DNA of 44,394 nt from an uncultured bacterium (GTDB taxonomy: Bacteria; Bacteroidota; Bacteroidia; Bacteroidales; Bacteroidaceae): positions 1 through 44,394 of the forward strand of contig CAJMNM010000024.1 in NCBI GenBank assembly GCA_905214795.1, read 5' to 3'. The translations under genes were made by a program, and so were the position numbers. Positions 34,603 to 43,060 of this stretch are shown piece after piece (position 1 is the first letter of the stretch; every line of letters starts with the position of its first letter). The notes below the pieces were generated by a model that was not told where the DNA came from, ran no database searches, and was given only the letters and a program-made list of their open reading frames with translations.

Positions 34603-35166
34603 ATGAAAGGAAATACAGATAAAGAAATGAAATGGGAAATTCTACACAGCGAATATCTGATACAGCGCCCCTGGCTGACAGCACGGCGGGATCATATCAG
34701 AATGCCGGACGGAGTGGAAAATGACGAATATTATGTATTGGAATATCCTGACTGGATAAATGTCATCGCAATTACGCCTACCGGAGAATTTGTCATGGAG
34801 AAACAATACCGCCACGGTTTACAATGGACAGGGTATGAAATCTGTGCCGGAGTCTGCGAAAAAGGAGAAACGCCTCTTGAAGCGGCCAAGCGTGAGCTGA
34901 TGGAGGAAACAGGCTACGGAAACGGCAACTGGACTCACCTCATGTCCATCTCGGCCAACGCCAGTACGATGAACAATCTGTGCCACTGTTTTCTGGCTAC
35001 TGATGTGGTCAAGCTGTCTGACCAGCATCTTGAAGAAACAGAAGACATCAGTATTCATCTGCTCAGCGTAGACGAGGTACGTAATCTGCTAAAAGAAAAT
35101 GCATTTAAGCAGGCAACCATGCTGGCTCCCCTTTGGAAATATTTTGCAGAACATCATCTGATTTAA
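34603..35166 (+). CDS. NUDIX hydrolase (ADP-ribose pyrophosphatase-like)
   Basis: The protein has 187 residues from ATG 34603; an ATG at 34627 is also possible, while the TTG at 34555 lies in the promoter. The NUDIX box reads GVCEKGETPLEAAKRELMEETGY, with all key Glu and Gly residues of GX5EX7REUXEEXGU. Upstream of it, VMEKQYRHGLQWTGYEICAG resembles the ADP-ribose pyrophosphatase subgroup. The gene stands alone and ends before a bidirectional terminator. Confidence 0.9.
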   Translation: MKGNTDKEMKWEILHSEYLIQRPWLTARRDHIRMPDGVENDEYYVLEYPDWINVIAITPTGEFVMEKQYRHGLQWTGYEICAGVCEKGETPLEAAKRELMEETGYGNGNWTHLMSISANASTMNNLCHCFLATDVVKLSDQHLEETEDISIHLLSVDEVRNLLKENAFKQATMLAPLWKYFAEHHLI

Positions 35167-35211
35167 AAAAGATTCTGTGCAGCAAAACAAAAAAACGTTT
35201 TCAATATCACA

Positions 35212-35271
35212 AAAAAATAACGCTGTCTCAAAGTAAAAGAATAATTCTATTTTGAGGCAGCGTTATTTTTT
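35212..35271. terminator. Bidirectional terminator between the NUDIX gene and mmdB
   Basis: ATAACGCTG-T-CTCAAA (35217-35232) pairs with TTTGAG-G-CAGCGTTAT (35251-35266) with one G-T pair and an 18-nt loop. A and T runs flank both sides, suiting both convergent genes. Confidence 0.88.
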
Positions 35272-35289
35272 ATTTTGCACTAAAATGTG

Positions 35290-36444
35290 TTAGCTTAAGA
35301 AGCCTAACAATACACCGGCAGCCACAGCTGAACCGATTACTCCGGCTACATTCGGCCCCATGGCGTGCATCAGCAAATAATTCTTGGAATCATATTCCAA
35401 TCCTAGGTTCTGCGAAATACGGGCTGCCATAGGCACGGCTGACACACCGGCATTTCCAATCAGCGGATTGATTTTCTTATGCTGAGGCAAGAACAGGTTG
35501 AAGAACTTGACAAACAATACGCCTGACGCTGTGGCAATAATAAATGCCAAAGCTCCGAGGAAGAAAATCTTAATGGTATCCCAGGTGAGGAACTCACTGG
35601 CCTGAGTGGAACATCCCACTGTCAGTCCCAAAAGCATCACGATAATATCATTAAGTGCACTGCCGGCTGTTTTTGCCAGACGGGTTGTCTTGGTACTTTC
35701 CTTTAAAAGATTTCCGAAGAACAGCATACCCAGCAACGGAAGACCGGACGGCACGATAAAGGTTGTCAGCAACAGACCTACAATCGGGAAAATAATCTTC
35801 TCGGTCTGTGAAACCTGACGGGCAGGCTTCATGCGGATTAACCGTTCTTTCTTTGTTGTCAACAAACGCATCAACGGCGGCTGTATAACGGGCACAAGTG
35901 CCATATAAGAATAAGCGCAGACAGCAATCGCACCCATCAGATTAGGCGAGAGTTTGGATGACAAGAAAATGGCCGTCGGACCATCGGCACCACCGATTAT
36001 AGCGATACCGGCAGCCTGATTGGGCTCAAATCCTAAAGCCAAAGCAATCATATAAGCGCCGAAAATACCAAACTGAGCGGCCGCACCGACCAACAAAAGT
36101 TTCGGGTTGGCAATAAGTGCGGAAAAGTCTGTCATCGCTCCAATACCAAGAAAGACAAGCGGCGGATACCATCCCGTCTTTACACCCTGATAAAAGATAT
36201 TCAAAACAGAATTATCTTCATACAAACCAATTTCAAGCCCGACTGCCTTAAAGGGAATATTTCCAAGAATAATACCCAGTCCGATAGGAATCAGCAACAA
36301 TGGCTCAAAATCTTTCTTAATGGCAAGCCATAAGAAAAATGCGCCTACCAGAATCATGACCCAGTTTCCGATCTCTGCATTGGCAAAGCCCGTATAGGTC
36401 AAGAAATCGGCAAACTTTGTTCCAATAAAATCAAATATCTCCAT
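35290..36444 (-). CDS. mmdB: Sodium-pumping decarboxylase beta subunit (methylmalonyl-CoA decarboxylase type)
   Basis: The integral membrane subunit decarboxylates the carboxybiotin carrier and exports sodium. At 384 residues it has the OadB/GcdB/MmdB family features: GAMTDFSALIANPKLLLVGAAAQFGIFGAY, the conserved IIGGADGPTAIFLSSKL with its essential Asp, TVGCSTQA and GNAGVSAVPMAARISQ. It is the last gene of mmdA-oadG-mmdC-mmdB, starting 7 bp after the biotin carrier gene. Confidence 0.94.
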   Translation of the reverse strand: MEIFDFIGTKFADFLTYTGFANAEIGNWVMILVGAFFLWLAIKKDFEPLLLIPIGLGIILGNIPFKAVGLEIGLYEDNSVLNIFYQGVKTGWYPPLVFLGIGAMTDFSALIANPKLLLVGAAAQFGIFGAYMIALALGFEPNQAAGIAIIGGADGPTAIFLSSKLSPNLMGAIAVCAYSYMALVPVIQPPLMRLLTTKKERLIRMKPARQVSQTEKIIFPIVGLLLTTFIVPSGLPLLGMLFFGNLLKESTKTTRLAKTAGSALNDIIVMLLGLTVGCSTQASEFLTWDTIKIFFLGALAFIIATASGVLFVKFFNLFLPQHKKINPLIGNAGVSAVPMAARISQNLGLEYDSKNYLLMHAMGPNVAGVIGSAVAAGVLLGFLS

Positions 36445-36451
36445 AATGCTT

Positions 36452-36892
36452 TTATCCTATTGTTACCAAAATTGCACCTTCACGAACAGAGTCACCCTTA
36501 CTTACATGTATGGCTGTAACTTTTCCGTCGCATTCCGCAGTAATATTATTCTCCATTTTCATGGCCTCGAGTACAACCACCGGTTGTCCTTTCTTTACTT
36601 CCTGTCCTACTGTCACGTTAATCGCATTGATGGTACCAGGCAACGGTGCCCGTACAGCAACGCCCGGTCCGGCCTGCACTTCAGGTTGTGGGGCTGGTGC
36701 AGCTGCAACAGAAGGAGCATGATGAGGATGGGCTACAGGACGTACAACCGGTGTATGCATCACATTCATCGGACGATCCAGTTCCACCTCGAAAGGGATT
36801 CCGTTTACTTCCACTTTGGCAATATTGCCTTCTACTTCATTAATATTTACCGTATATTCGGCACCTTTTACTTTATATTTATACTCTTTCAT
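36452..36892 (-). CDS. mmdC: Biotin carboxyl carrier subunit of the decarboxylase
   Basis: The 146-residue protein carries CO2 on biotin between MmdA and MmdB. The C-terminal biotinyl domain has VVLEAMKMENNI with the biotinylated lysine at residue 112, and a Pro/Ala/His-rich hinge (about 45-75) precedes it. The N-terminal 40 residues (YKYKVKGAEYTVNINEVEGNIAKVEVNG) form a beta-rich docking segment seen in relatives. Confidence 0.94.
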   Translation of the reverse strand: MKEYKYKVKGAEYTVNINEVEGNIAKVEVNGIPFEVELDRPMNVMHTPVVRPVAHPHHAPSVAAAPAPQPEVQAGPGVAVRAPLPGTINAINVTVGQEVKKGQPVVVLEAMKMENNITAECDGKVTAIHVSKGDSVREGAILVTIG

Positions 36893-36928
36893 AATGATTT
36901 TATACTGTTATTTGATTGATAAGATTAT

Positions 36929-37894
36929 TTATTTCGGCCATTCACGCATCGCATTATCTTTGGCATTCCAATCGGTATGTTCTTCGGGATGCAGAGTCAG
37001 CACATTGCTTTCCACATCGTGTACATCCTCCTCGTATTCATGAAGAGCCATTGCGATTACCGCCATGTAGATCTTCATGTCAATACCCTTGGTTTCCATA
37101 CCTTGTTTAGCCATAATCGTTGCACGCTCAGCCTTATCATGGATAGAACGGATGGCACGCACACGAGTCATCTTGCCCAGCAATGTCACGATATAACCAA
37201 AAAGACGGAAAAAAATATAAAGTAATAACAAACAACCGAACACTATGGCCATTGCCATAACGGACATGGCTATACCATACGGATCTTTTTCCTTGAATTC
37301 CGCAACCTTATCTTGAACCTTACCCTGCCCGACATTATCACTGCCCGGAGTAACCTCTTCTGCATTCAGCACTATCCATTCGTAATCTTCTTTATCGCTA
37401 TTATATACGCGAGCATAAGACTGATTCTCAGCCAAAGGCGGAACAGTTACAGAATCCAGCAATGTTTTTCCATTTCCATCAAACAAAGCAATGAAATTAG
37501 AACCGTCCGGTCTTAACGTGAAATTGGTATGCAATGTCCCTAAATTGGTCTGACCGTCAGCAAAAAACACGATATGCTGTTTTGCGGTCAGATTTGTACG
37601 TGAATCGCCCTTCGGTATGAGCGACATCATTTTTACACGCTCGGGGACGGACAAGTTTTTATCCAACGCGGCAGGATTGGTTGTCAGATAACAGTTCCTG
37701 ATATTATTGGTGCCCCATGAGGTATTGGATATCTCTATCCATGCGGAACGTTCTCCATATTCATCAACAAGTCCGCTTGTATTGGAAATAACCACCTCAT
37801 TAATCTTAAAGCTGCGTGCGCCTTGAGCAAAAGCCCAGGAAACAGAACACAGCAATATCAAGATATTTAAAACTCTTTTATTCATATTCATCAT
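36929..37894 (-). CDS. OadG-family decarboxylase subunit fused to a periplasmic lamin-tail domain
   Basis: The 321-residue protein has a signal peptide (about 1-23, ending AFAQ), then a lamin-tail-like domain (about 28-190) with INEVVISN...WIEISN and the closing YARVYNSDKEDYEWIVLN, then a membrane helix (about 213-240, MSVMAMAIVFGCLLLLYIFF) and a cytoplasmic C-terminal part. The membrane plus cytoplasmic part corresponds to OadG/MmdD, the small subunit that holds the pump together. The extra domain resembles those of the lipoprotein at 21388-23220. Three possible Met starts lie within the first four codons. Confidence 0.88.
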   Translation of the reverse strand: MMNMNKRVLNILILLCSVSWAFAQGARSFKINEVVISNTSGLVDEYGERSAWIEISNTSWGTNNIRNCYLTTNPAALDKNLSVPERVKMMSLIPKGDSRTNLTAKQHIVFFADGQTNLGTLHTNFTLRPDGSNFIALFDGNGKTLLDSVTVPPLAENQSYARVYNSDKEDYEWIVLNAEEVTPGSDNVGQGKVQDKVAEFKEKDPYGIAMSVMAMAIVFGCLLLLYIFFRLFGYIVTLLGKMTRVRAIRSIHDKAERATIMAKQGMETKGIDMKIYMAVIAMALHEYEEDVHDVESNVLTLHPEEHTDWNAKDNAMREWPK

Positions 37895-37915
37895 ACTGTG
37901 TAGTTAATCCAAATT

Positions 37916-39469
37916 TTACAACGGAATATTACCATGTTTCTTTACCGGATTGGTCAGTTTCTTACTACTTAACTGAGCCAATGCACGGATAACACGGAAA
38001 CGTGTATTACGCGGCTCGATTACATCATCAATGTAACCGTATTTTGCGGCCTGATAAGGATTGGTAAACAACTTATTGTATTCAGCCTCCTTTTCTTCGA
38101 GGAATTTTTTAGGATCCTCTGCCTCTTTAGCATCTTTTGCATAAAGAACTGCCACTGCACCGGAAGCTCCCATCACCGCAATCTCAGCAGAAGGCCATGC
38201 ATAATTAATATCTCCGCGCAATTGTTTACAGCTCATCACGATATGTGAACCGCCATAGCTCTTACGCAATGTCACGGTAACCTTTGGCACTGTTGCCTCT
38301 CCATAAGCATACAATAATTTCGCTCCATGCAAAATCACAGCATTGTATTCCTGACCTGTTCCAGGAAGGAATCCCGGCACATCGACAAGTGTGACCAATG
38401 GTATATTGAACGAATCGCAGAAACGCACAAAACGCGCACCCTTTCTGCTGGCATTGCAATCAAGTACTCCGGCATAGAACTTAGGCTGATTGGCAACGAC
38501 ACCTACACTTTGACCGTTAAAACGGGCAAAACCAACAATAATATTCTTTGCAAAATCAGGCTGCACCTCGAAAAACTCACCATTATCTACGATAGCTCCT
38601 ATCACCTCGTACATATCATAAGCCTGATTCGGATTATCGGGAATAATCTCATTCAAAGAATCCGCCAGACGATTAATCGGATCGGTACACTCTACCCTCG
38701 GCGCTTCTTCCATATTATTCTGAGGGATATAACTGATTAAGGTACGAATCATCTGCATGGCCTCTTCTTCCGTCTCAGCCGTAAAATGTGTAACACCTGA
38801 TTTGGTAGCATGCATGCTGGCACCACCAAGGTCTTCCTGAGAAACGTCTTCTCCGGTTACTGTTTTTACAACTTTAGGACCTGTAAGGAACATATATGAT
38901 GTACCCTCCATCATTAAAATAAAATCTGTCAACGCCGGAGAATAAACGGCACCACCTGCACACGGTCCGAATATTCCGGAAATTTGCGGAATAACTCCGG
39001 ATGCTTCAATATTACGCTGGAAAATATTGGCATAACCTCCCAATGCATTAATACCTTCCTGAATACGTGCGCCTCCCGAGTCGTTAATACCTATACATGG
39101 CGCACCCATTTTCATGGCCTGATCCATCACCTTACAAATCTTTTCGGCCATTGTCTCAGAAAGAGATCCTCCGTTGACTGTAAAGTCTTGTGCAAAGACA
39201 TAAACCAGACGACCATCAATCGTACCGCTACCGGTTACGACACCATCGCCTAAATATTGTTTTTTCTCCATCCCGAAATTGGTACAACGATGGAGTTTAA
39301 ACATATCCATTTCTTCAAAACTGCCTTCGTCAAGCAACATATCAATACGTTCACGAGCCGTATACTTTCCTCTCTGATGTTGCTTGTCGATAGCTTTTTC
39401 ACCTCCGCCAAGACGAGCCTTGGCACGAAGTTCCACTAATTCTTTGATTCGTTCTAGTTGGTTACTCAT
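37916..39469 (-). CDS. mmdA: Acyl-CoA carboxyltransferase subunit (methylmalonyl-CoA decarboxylase alpha)
   Basis: It moves the carboxyl group of methylmalonyl-CoA to biotin, giving propionyl-CoA. The 517-residue protein (ATG 39469; a GTG 7 codons upstream is less likely) has both carboxyltransferase halves: ERIDMLLDEGSFEE, INDSGGARIQEGINAL and GPCAGGAVYSPAL in the first, VVANQPKFYAGVLD, VDVPGFLPGTGQEY and RKSYGGSHIVMSCK in the second. The sodium-pump genes directly downstream favour a decarboxylase over propionyl-CoA carboxylase. No methylmalonyl-CoA epimerase gene is adjacent. Confidence 0.93.
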   Translation of the reverse strand: MSNQLERIKELVELRAKARLGGGEKAIDKQHQRGKYTARERIDMLLDEGSFEEMDMFKLHRCTNFGMEKKQYLGDGVVTGSGTIDGRLVYVFAQDFTVNGGSLSETMAEKICKVMDQAMKMGAPCIGINDSGGARIQEGINALGGYANIFQRNIEASGVIPQISGIFGPCAGGAVYSPALTDFILMMEGTSYMFLTGPKVVKTVTGEDVSQEDLGGASMHATKSGVTHFTAETEEEAMQMIRTLISYIPQNNMEEAPRVECTDPINRLADSLNEIIPDNPNQAYDMYEVIGAIVDNGEFFEVQPDFAKNIIVGFARFNGQSVGVVANQPKFYAGVLDCNASRKGARFVRFCDSFNIPLVTLVDVPGFLPGTGQEYNAVILHGAKLLYAYGEATVPKVTVTLRKSYGGSHIVMSCKQLRGDINYAWPSAEIAVMGASGAVAVLYAKDAKEAEDPKKFLEEKEAEYNKLFTNPYQAAKYGYIDDVIEPRNTRFRVIRALAQLSSKKLTNPVKKHGNIPL

Positions 39470-39525
39470 TTTATTTTGATTTAAAGTCACGTATATTATA
39501 AAACATACCTGCTAACAGGCACTTA

Positions 39526-39533
39526 CAAAGATA
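39526..39533 (-). promoter_or_regulatory. -7 box of the mmd operon
   Basis: TATCTTTG on the minus strand, exact match, 57 bp before the mmdA ATG; the -33 box is not clear. Confidence 0.5.
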
Positions 39534-39635
39534 GTAAAAAAGCATTATCTCTCATCTTTTTTAGTATATTTTTCACCAGGATTCACATTTTAAGAATTAT
39601 TGAGAAATCAGCCCGACTCATTTCCTTTTTTTTTG

Positions 39636-39643
39636 TAACTTTG
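39636..39643 (+). promoter_or_regulatory. -7 box of the MATE operon
   Basis: TAACTTTG matches the consensus and lies 28 bp before the ATG at 39671. It overlaps the in-frame TTG at 39641, which argues against that start. Confidence 0.5.
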
Positions 39644-39670
39644 TCTCCATTAAACAGTACTATAATTATT

Positions 39671-41032
39671 ATGACAAGCAAGACTTCACCATTAGACCTT
39701 GGAACTTTGGAAATCAGCAAGCTGCTGGCACAATATGCGATACCTGCCATCATAGCCATGACTGCGTCTTCCTTATACAACATGGTTGACAGTATCTTTA
39801 TAGGACATGGAGTCGGGCCGCTCGCCATATCCGGTCTGGCACTGACATTCCCGTTTATGAACCTTTCCGCCGCATTTGGTGCCATGGTTGGTGTTGGTGC
39901 CTCTACCCTAATCTCGGTAAAACTCGGACAGAAAGATTATGAAATCGCACAAAACATTTTTGGTAACGTTCTTACGTTATCACTTATTCTGGGCCTTGCG
40001 TTCGGCCTCGTCTGTCTTGTCTTTTTAGACCCCATTCTTTATTTCTTCGGTGCCAGTGAAGCGACCATACCTTATGCCAGAGACTACATGAGTATTATTC
40101 TGTTGGGTAATGTCGTCACACACACCTATTTATCTTTCAACGCCGTTCTCCGTTCTGCCGGCCATCCGAGAAGCGCCATGAACGCTACCATATTCACGGT
40201 GGTAATCAACACCATTTTGGACCCTATTTTCATTTACGGATTCCATTGGGGAATAAAAGGAGCCGCCTATGCAACAATTCTTGCTCAAATCTTAGCCTTA
40301 ATCTGGCAAATTATCATCTTCAACAATCCAAAGGAGACTTTACATTTCAAAAAAGGCATCTATCGCCTAAAAAGGAAAATTGTGGAAGATACATTAGCCA
40401 TCGGCTTATCTCCGTTTCTGATGAATACCTGCGCCTGCCTGGTTGTCATTATCATAAACCGCAGTCTGGGCGCTTATGGCGGTGATTTGGCTATTGGAGC
40501 ATTTGGTATAGTAAACCGTTTTTCCTTTCTTTTCGTAATGATTGTCATCGGATTAAACCAAGGCATGCAACCCATAGCCGGATATAATTTCGGTGCCCAA
40601 AAATATAAACGTGTACTGAAAGTATTGAGATACACTCTCATTTGGGGAACAATCATTACCACTTTAGGATTTCTTGTAGGAGAAATTATCCCGGAACTCT
40701 GCGTACGGGCATTTACATCAGACCCCGAACTGATTGCCTTGTCTGAAAAGGGAATGCGCATAGTCGTAATGTTCTTCCCTTTCATCGGTATGCAGATGGT
40801 CACAACAAATTTCTTTCAAAGTATCGGACATGCGGGAAAAAGTATCTTTCTTTCATTAACAAGACAAATGTTATTCCTTATACCATTGACACTTATCCTT
40901 CCTTTATTTTGGGGAGTAGACGGTGTTTGGTATGCCATGCCCGCATCAGACATTATCGCGTGCTTTGTATCATCATGGATGCTTTACACAGAATATAAGA
41001 AATTTAAAACATTAGCTCTACGCCATGAATAA
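39671..41032 (+). CDS. MATE-family efflux transporter
   Basis: The 453-residue protein (ATG 39671) has the twelve-helix MATE layout with two similar halves: LAQYAIPAIIAMTASSLYNMVDSIFIGHGVG opens the first, and DTLAIGLSPFLMNTCACLVVIIINRSLG the second. NQGMQPIAGYNFGAQKY is a MATE signature. It probably exports drugs or metabolites against sodium or protons. Its stop overlaps the next gene's start by 8 bp. Confidence 0.93.
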   Translation: MTSKTSPLDLGTLEISKLLAQYAIPAIIAMTASSLYNMVDSIFIGHGVGPLAISGLALTFPFMNLSAAFGAMVGVGASTLISVKLGQKDYEIAQNIFGNVLTLSLILGLAFGLVCLVFLDPILYFFGASEATIPYARDYMSIILLGNVVTHTYLSFNAVLRSAGHPRSAMNATIFTVVINTILDPIFIYGFHWGIKGAAYATILAQILALIWQIIIFNNPKETLHFKKGIYRLKRKIVEDTLAIGLSPFLMNTCACLVVIIINRSLGAYGGDLAIGAFGIVNRFSFLFVMIVIGLNQGMQPIAGYNFGAQKYKRVLKVLRYTLIWGTIITTLGFLVGEIIPELCVRAFTSDPELIALSEKGMRIVVMFFPFIGMQMVTTNFFQSIGHAGKSIFLSLTRQMLFLIPLTLILPLFWGVDGVWYAMPASDIIACFVSSWMLYTEYKKFKTLALRHE

Positions 41033-41654
41033 AAATCAGATTATAATTAATGTAGGACGACAATTAGGAAGTGGCGGCCGCTTCATTGGTGAACAGTTGT
41101 CAAAAGAATTCGGCCTTAAGTTTTATGATAAAGAGTTGCTCGACCTGGCTGCAAAAGAAAGTGGATTCAATAAGAAATTCTTTGAACGGAACGATGAACA
41201 TAAAGGTTTCTTTAAATTACTGGTCAGTTCGTTTGCACCGATATTGGGCAGTGGCGGAGAGTATACATACAACAACCAACTGAGCGACGAATCCTTATTT
41301 AAATTTCAAAGTGACGCCATACGCAAAGCCGCAGAAGAAAATTCATGTGTATTTGTAGGACGATGTGCCGATTATATTCTTCGGGACAACCCCCGGTGTG
41401 TTAATATCTTTATCACCGGCGACATGGAAGACCGTATAAAAAGGGTAAGCGACCGGCTGAACATCTCACCGGAAGAGGCTAAAAAGAAAATCATCTCGGG
41501 TGACGAAAACAGAGCGTCCTATTATAATTATTTCAGCGCAAAGACGTGGGGACACGCCGCCTCTTATCATTTGTGCATCAACTCTTCGATACTTGGACTT
41601 GAGGGTACGACCGCTTTCATTAAATCTTTCGTCGTAAAAAAATTAGGATTGTGA
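41025..41654 (+). CDS. Cytidylate kinase-like family protein
   Basis: The 209-residue protein begins with a P-loop of unusual form, INVGRQLGSGGRFIGEQLSKEFG, then FYDKELLDLAAKESG and a lid-like region IKRVSDRLNISPEEAKKKIISGDENRASYYNYF. This matches the family annotated as cytidylate-kinase-like, which differs from the housekeeping Cmk; the true substrate is unknown. It overlaps the MATE gene (8 bp) and the next gene (4 bp), so translation is probably coupled. Confidence 0.88.
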   Translation: MNKNQIIINVGRQLGSGGRFIGEQLSKEFGLKFYDKELLDLAAKESGFNKKFFERNDEHKGFFKLLVSSFAPILGSGGEYTYNNQLSDESLFKFQSDAIRKAAEENSCVFVGRCADYILRDNPRCVNIFITGDMEDRIKRVSDRLNISPEEAKKKIISGDENRASYYNYFSAKTWGHAASYHLCINSSILGLEGTTAFIKSFVVKKLGL

Positions 41655-42154
41655 AACGAATAGGCCTTCTCTCTGACACACATGCCTACTGGGATCCCAA
41701 ATATCTGGACTATTTTAAGGAATGTGATGAAATCTGGCATGCCGGAGATATCGGCTCTTTGGAAGTAGCCCAGAAATTAGCCGCATTCAGACCATTTGTT
41801 GCTGTTTACGGAAACTGTGATGGCGGCGACCTCAGACGGATGTATTCAGAAAAGCTACGCTGGCGATGCGAGGACGCAGAAATCATGATGACACACATAG
41901 GAGGCTATCCCGGTAATTACTCTCCCGCAGTCAGGAAAAGCCTTTACGAGAACCCGCCTCATCTTTTCATCAGCGGACATTCGCATATTCTAAAGGTGCA
42001 ATTTGACCATAAACTTCAATTATTGCATATCAATCCGGGAGCAGCAGGCTTGATGGGATGGCAAAAAGTACGCACCTTGGTACGCTTTACGGTTGACGGA
42101 AAAGCGTTCAAGGATCTTGAGGTTATAGAAATGCCGTTGCATCACAAAGAATAG
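41651..42154 (+). CDS. YfcE/MJ0936-type metallophosphoesterase
   Basis: The 167-residue cytoplasmic phosphodiesterase starts with GTG at 41651, inside the GTGA overlap with the previous stop. The metal ligands are all visible: LLSDTHAYWD, WHAGDIGS, VYGNCDGGD, MMTHIGGYPG and ISGHSHI, followed by INPGAAG. Relatives hydrolyse phosphodiesters; the natural substrate is not known. It closes the MATE-kinase-like-phosphoesterase unit. Confidence 0.9.
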   Translation: MKRIGLLSDTHAYWDPKYLDYFKECDEIWHAGDIGSLEVAQKLAAFRPFVAVYGNCDGGDLRRMYSEKLRWRCEDAEIMMTHIGGYPGNYSPAVRKSLYENPPHLFISGHSHILKVQFDHKLQLLHINPGAAGLMGWQKVRTLVRFTVDGKAFKDLEVIEMPLHHKE

Positions 42155-42875
42155 CTCTTCAGACCATATTACAAACAACATCTTATCCGATTTTACATGC
42201 CGGCAGCCTTGTATAGTGACAGCACCTGCCGGCTCGCTACACAAGGCTGCCGCGCAGGCATCCACCTCCATACCGTTCCAAAGAATGCCTGGCGGACGAT
42301 AGCGCCAGGAAAAACACATTATGGCATTCAAAGCCACCAAAATTATCCTCTTATTTTACATAATCATTTTACATTTCATCCTTACTGCTTTGTTTTTATA
42401 AGGATACTTTACTTTTATTCATTTCTTAAGCCGTGAGTGGAATCTGTCAAAATTCGGCACAAAAAAGGCCGTTTTCTTCTTAAATACCATACTTTTCTTC
42501 TCTGTTTTCGCTATTCTTCATCATCTTCCAATCTGTCAAAACGATATGTTTTTCTTTTATAAACCATTATTTTACCACAAAAAGCAACAGAATACCAATA
42601 TTTACACACCAAAAACGGCATACAGATTTCTAAATAACAAATCCTGCTTTTACATTTTTACGCTTTTTCTGCCCAAGCCTGATACAGGTTACGAAAAAAC
42701 GTATCGTTTATTGGTGTTACGGACTGCGAAATAATTCCAATGCTCCCAAGCAAACTTTACAGCATCTGATTTTCGAGATCCCTTAAATACGAAATATCTT
42801 TACTTCATAATTTAGTTTAACCGGAATATATCCGGTTCTCTACGGAATGCAAAAGAAGGATTCCAAAGTCAGAAA
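42155..42875. other. Gene-free region with GC-rich hairpins at its left end
   Basis: No convincing gene. At 42201-42252 CGGCAGCCTTGT pairs with ACAAGGCTGCCG around a 28-nt centre, and at 42288-42309 CCTGGCG pairs with CGCCAGG; both stand out as GC-rich in an AT-rich spacer. A direct repeat AATCTGTCAAAA occurs at 42441-42452 and 42530-42541. A small palindrome AACCGGA-ATATA-TCCGGTT lies at 42819-42837. A loose relative of the array motif, GATACAGGTTACG, is at 42681-42693. Confidence 0.6.
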
Positions 42876-43029
42876 CGCATACGGTTACGAATTTATCCGT
42901 AACCGTGCAAGAATTTATTTTGATACGGTTACGGGCGTCGCCGTAACCGTGCGGAAAAAAGTTCGTAACCGTACCGGATGGAATTCGTAACCGTAGACAA
43001 TAAAACTCACAACCGTATGCGTTTTATCG
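42876..43029. repeat. Seven-unit, 22-bp-phased array of CGTAACCGT motifs in mixed orientation
   Basis: Rows of 22 bp start at 42876, 42898, 42920, 42942, 42964, 42986 and 43008. Plus-oriented CGTAACCGT begins the rows at 42898, 42942, 42964 and 42986; the row at 43008 has the variant CACAACCGT. Rows 42876 and 42920 carry the motif inverted (ATACGGTTACG), so each forms a hairpin with the next row; the second is a 10-bp stem with a 6-nt loop (42925-42950). Outer arms 42873-42886 and 43011-43024 are also a perfect 14-bp inverted repeat. Confidence 0.9.
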
Positions 43030-43054
43030 TACAAAAGAACCTGTTTTATATTTG
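43023..43054 (+). promoter_or_regulatory. Promoter-like site at the end of the 22-bp array
   Basis: TTTA (43023-43026), 20-bp spacer, TATATTTG (43047-43054). The last array unit overlaps the -33 element. No gene on the plus strand follows. Confidence 0.45.
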
Positions 43055-43060
43055 CGGATA

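Noticed and set aside
36446..36919. A 157-codon plus-strand frame
   Set aside because: It lies opposite the biotin carrier gene, which has an intact biotinylation motif.
42546..42734. A 62-codon plus-strand frame in the gene-free region
   Set aside because: Rich in Lys, Phe and Tyr as expected of AT-rich non-coding DNA, and without a promoter or a recognisable motif.
42876..43029. The 22-bp phased array as a CRISPR array
   Set aside because: The conserved core is only about 9 bp, orientation is mixed, spacers are about 13 bp and no cas gene is near.
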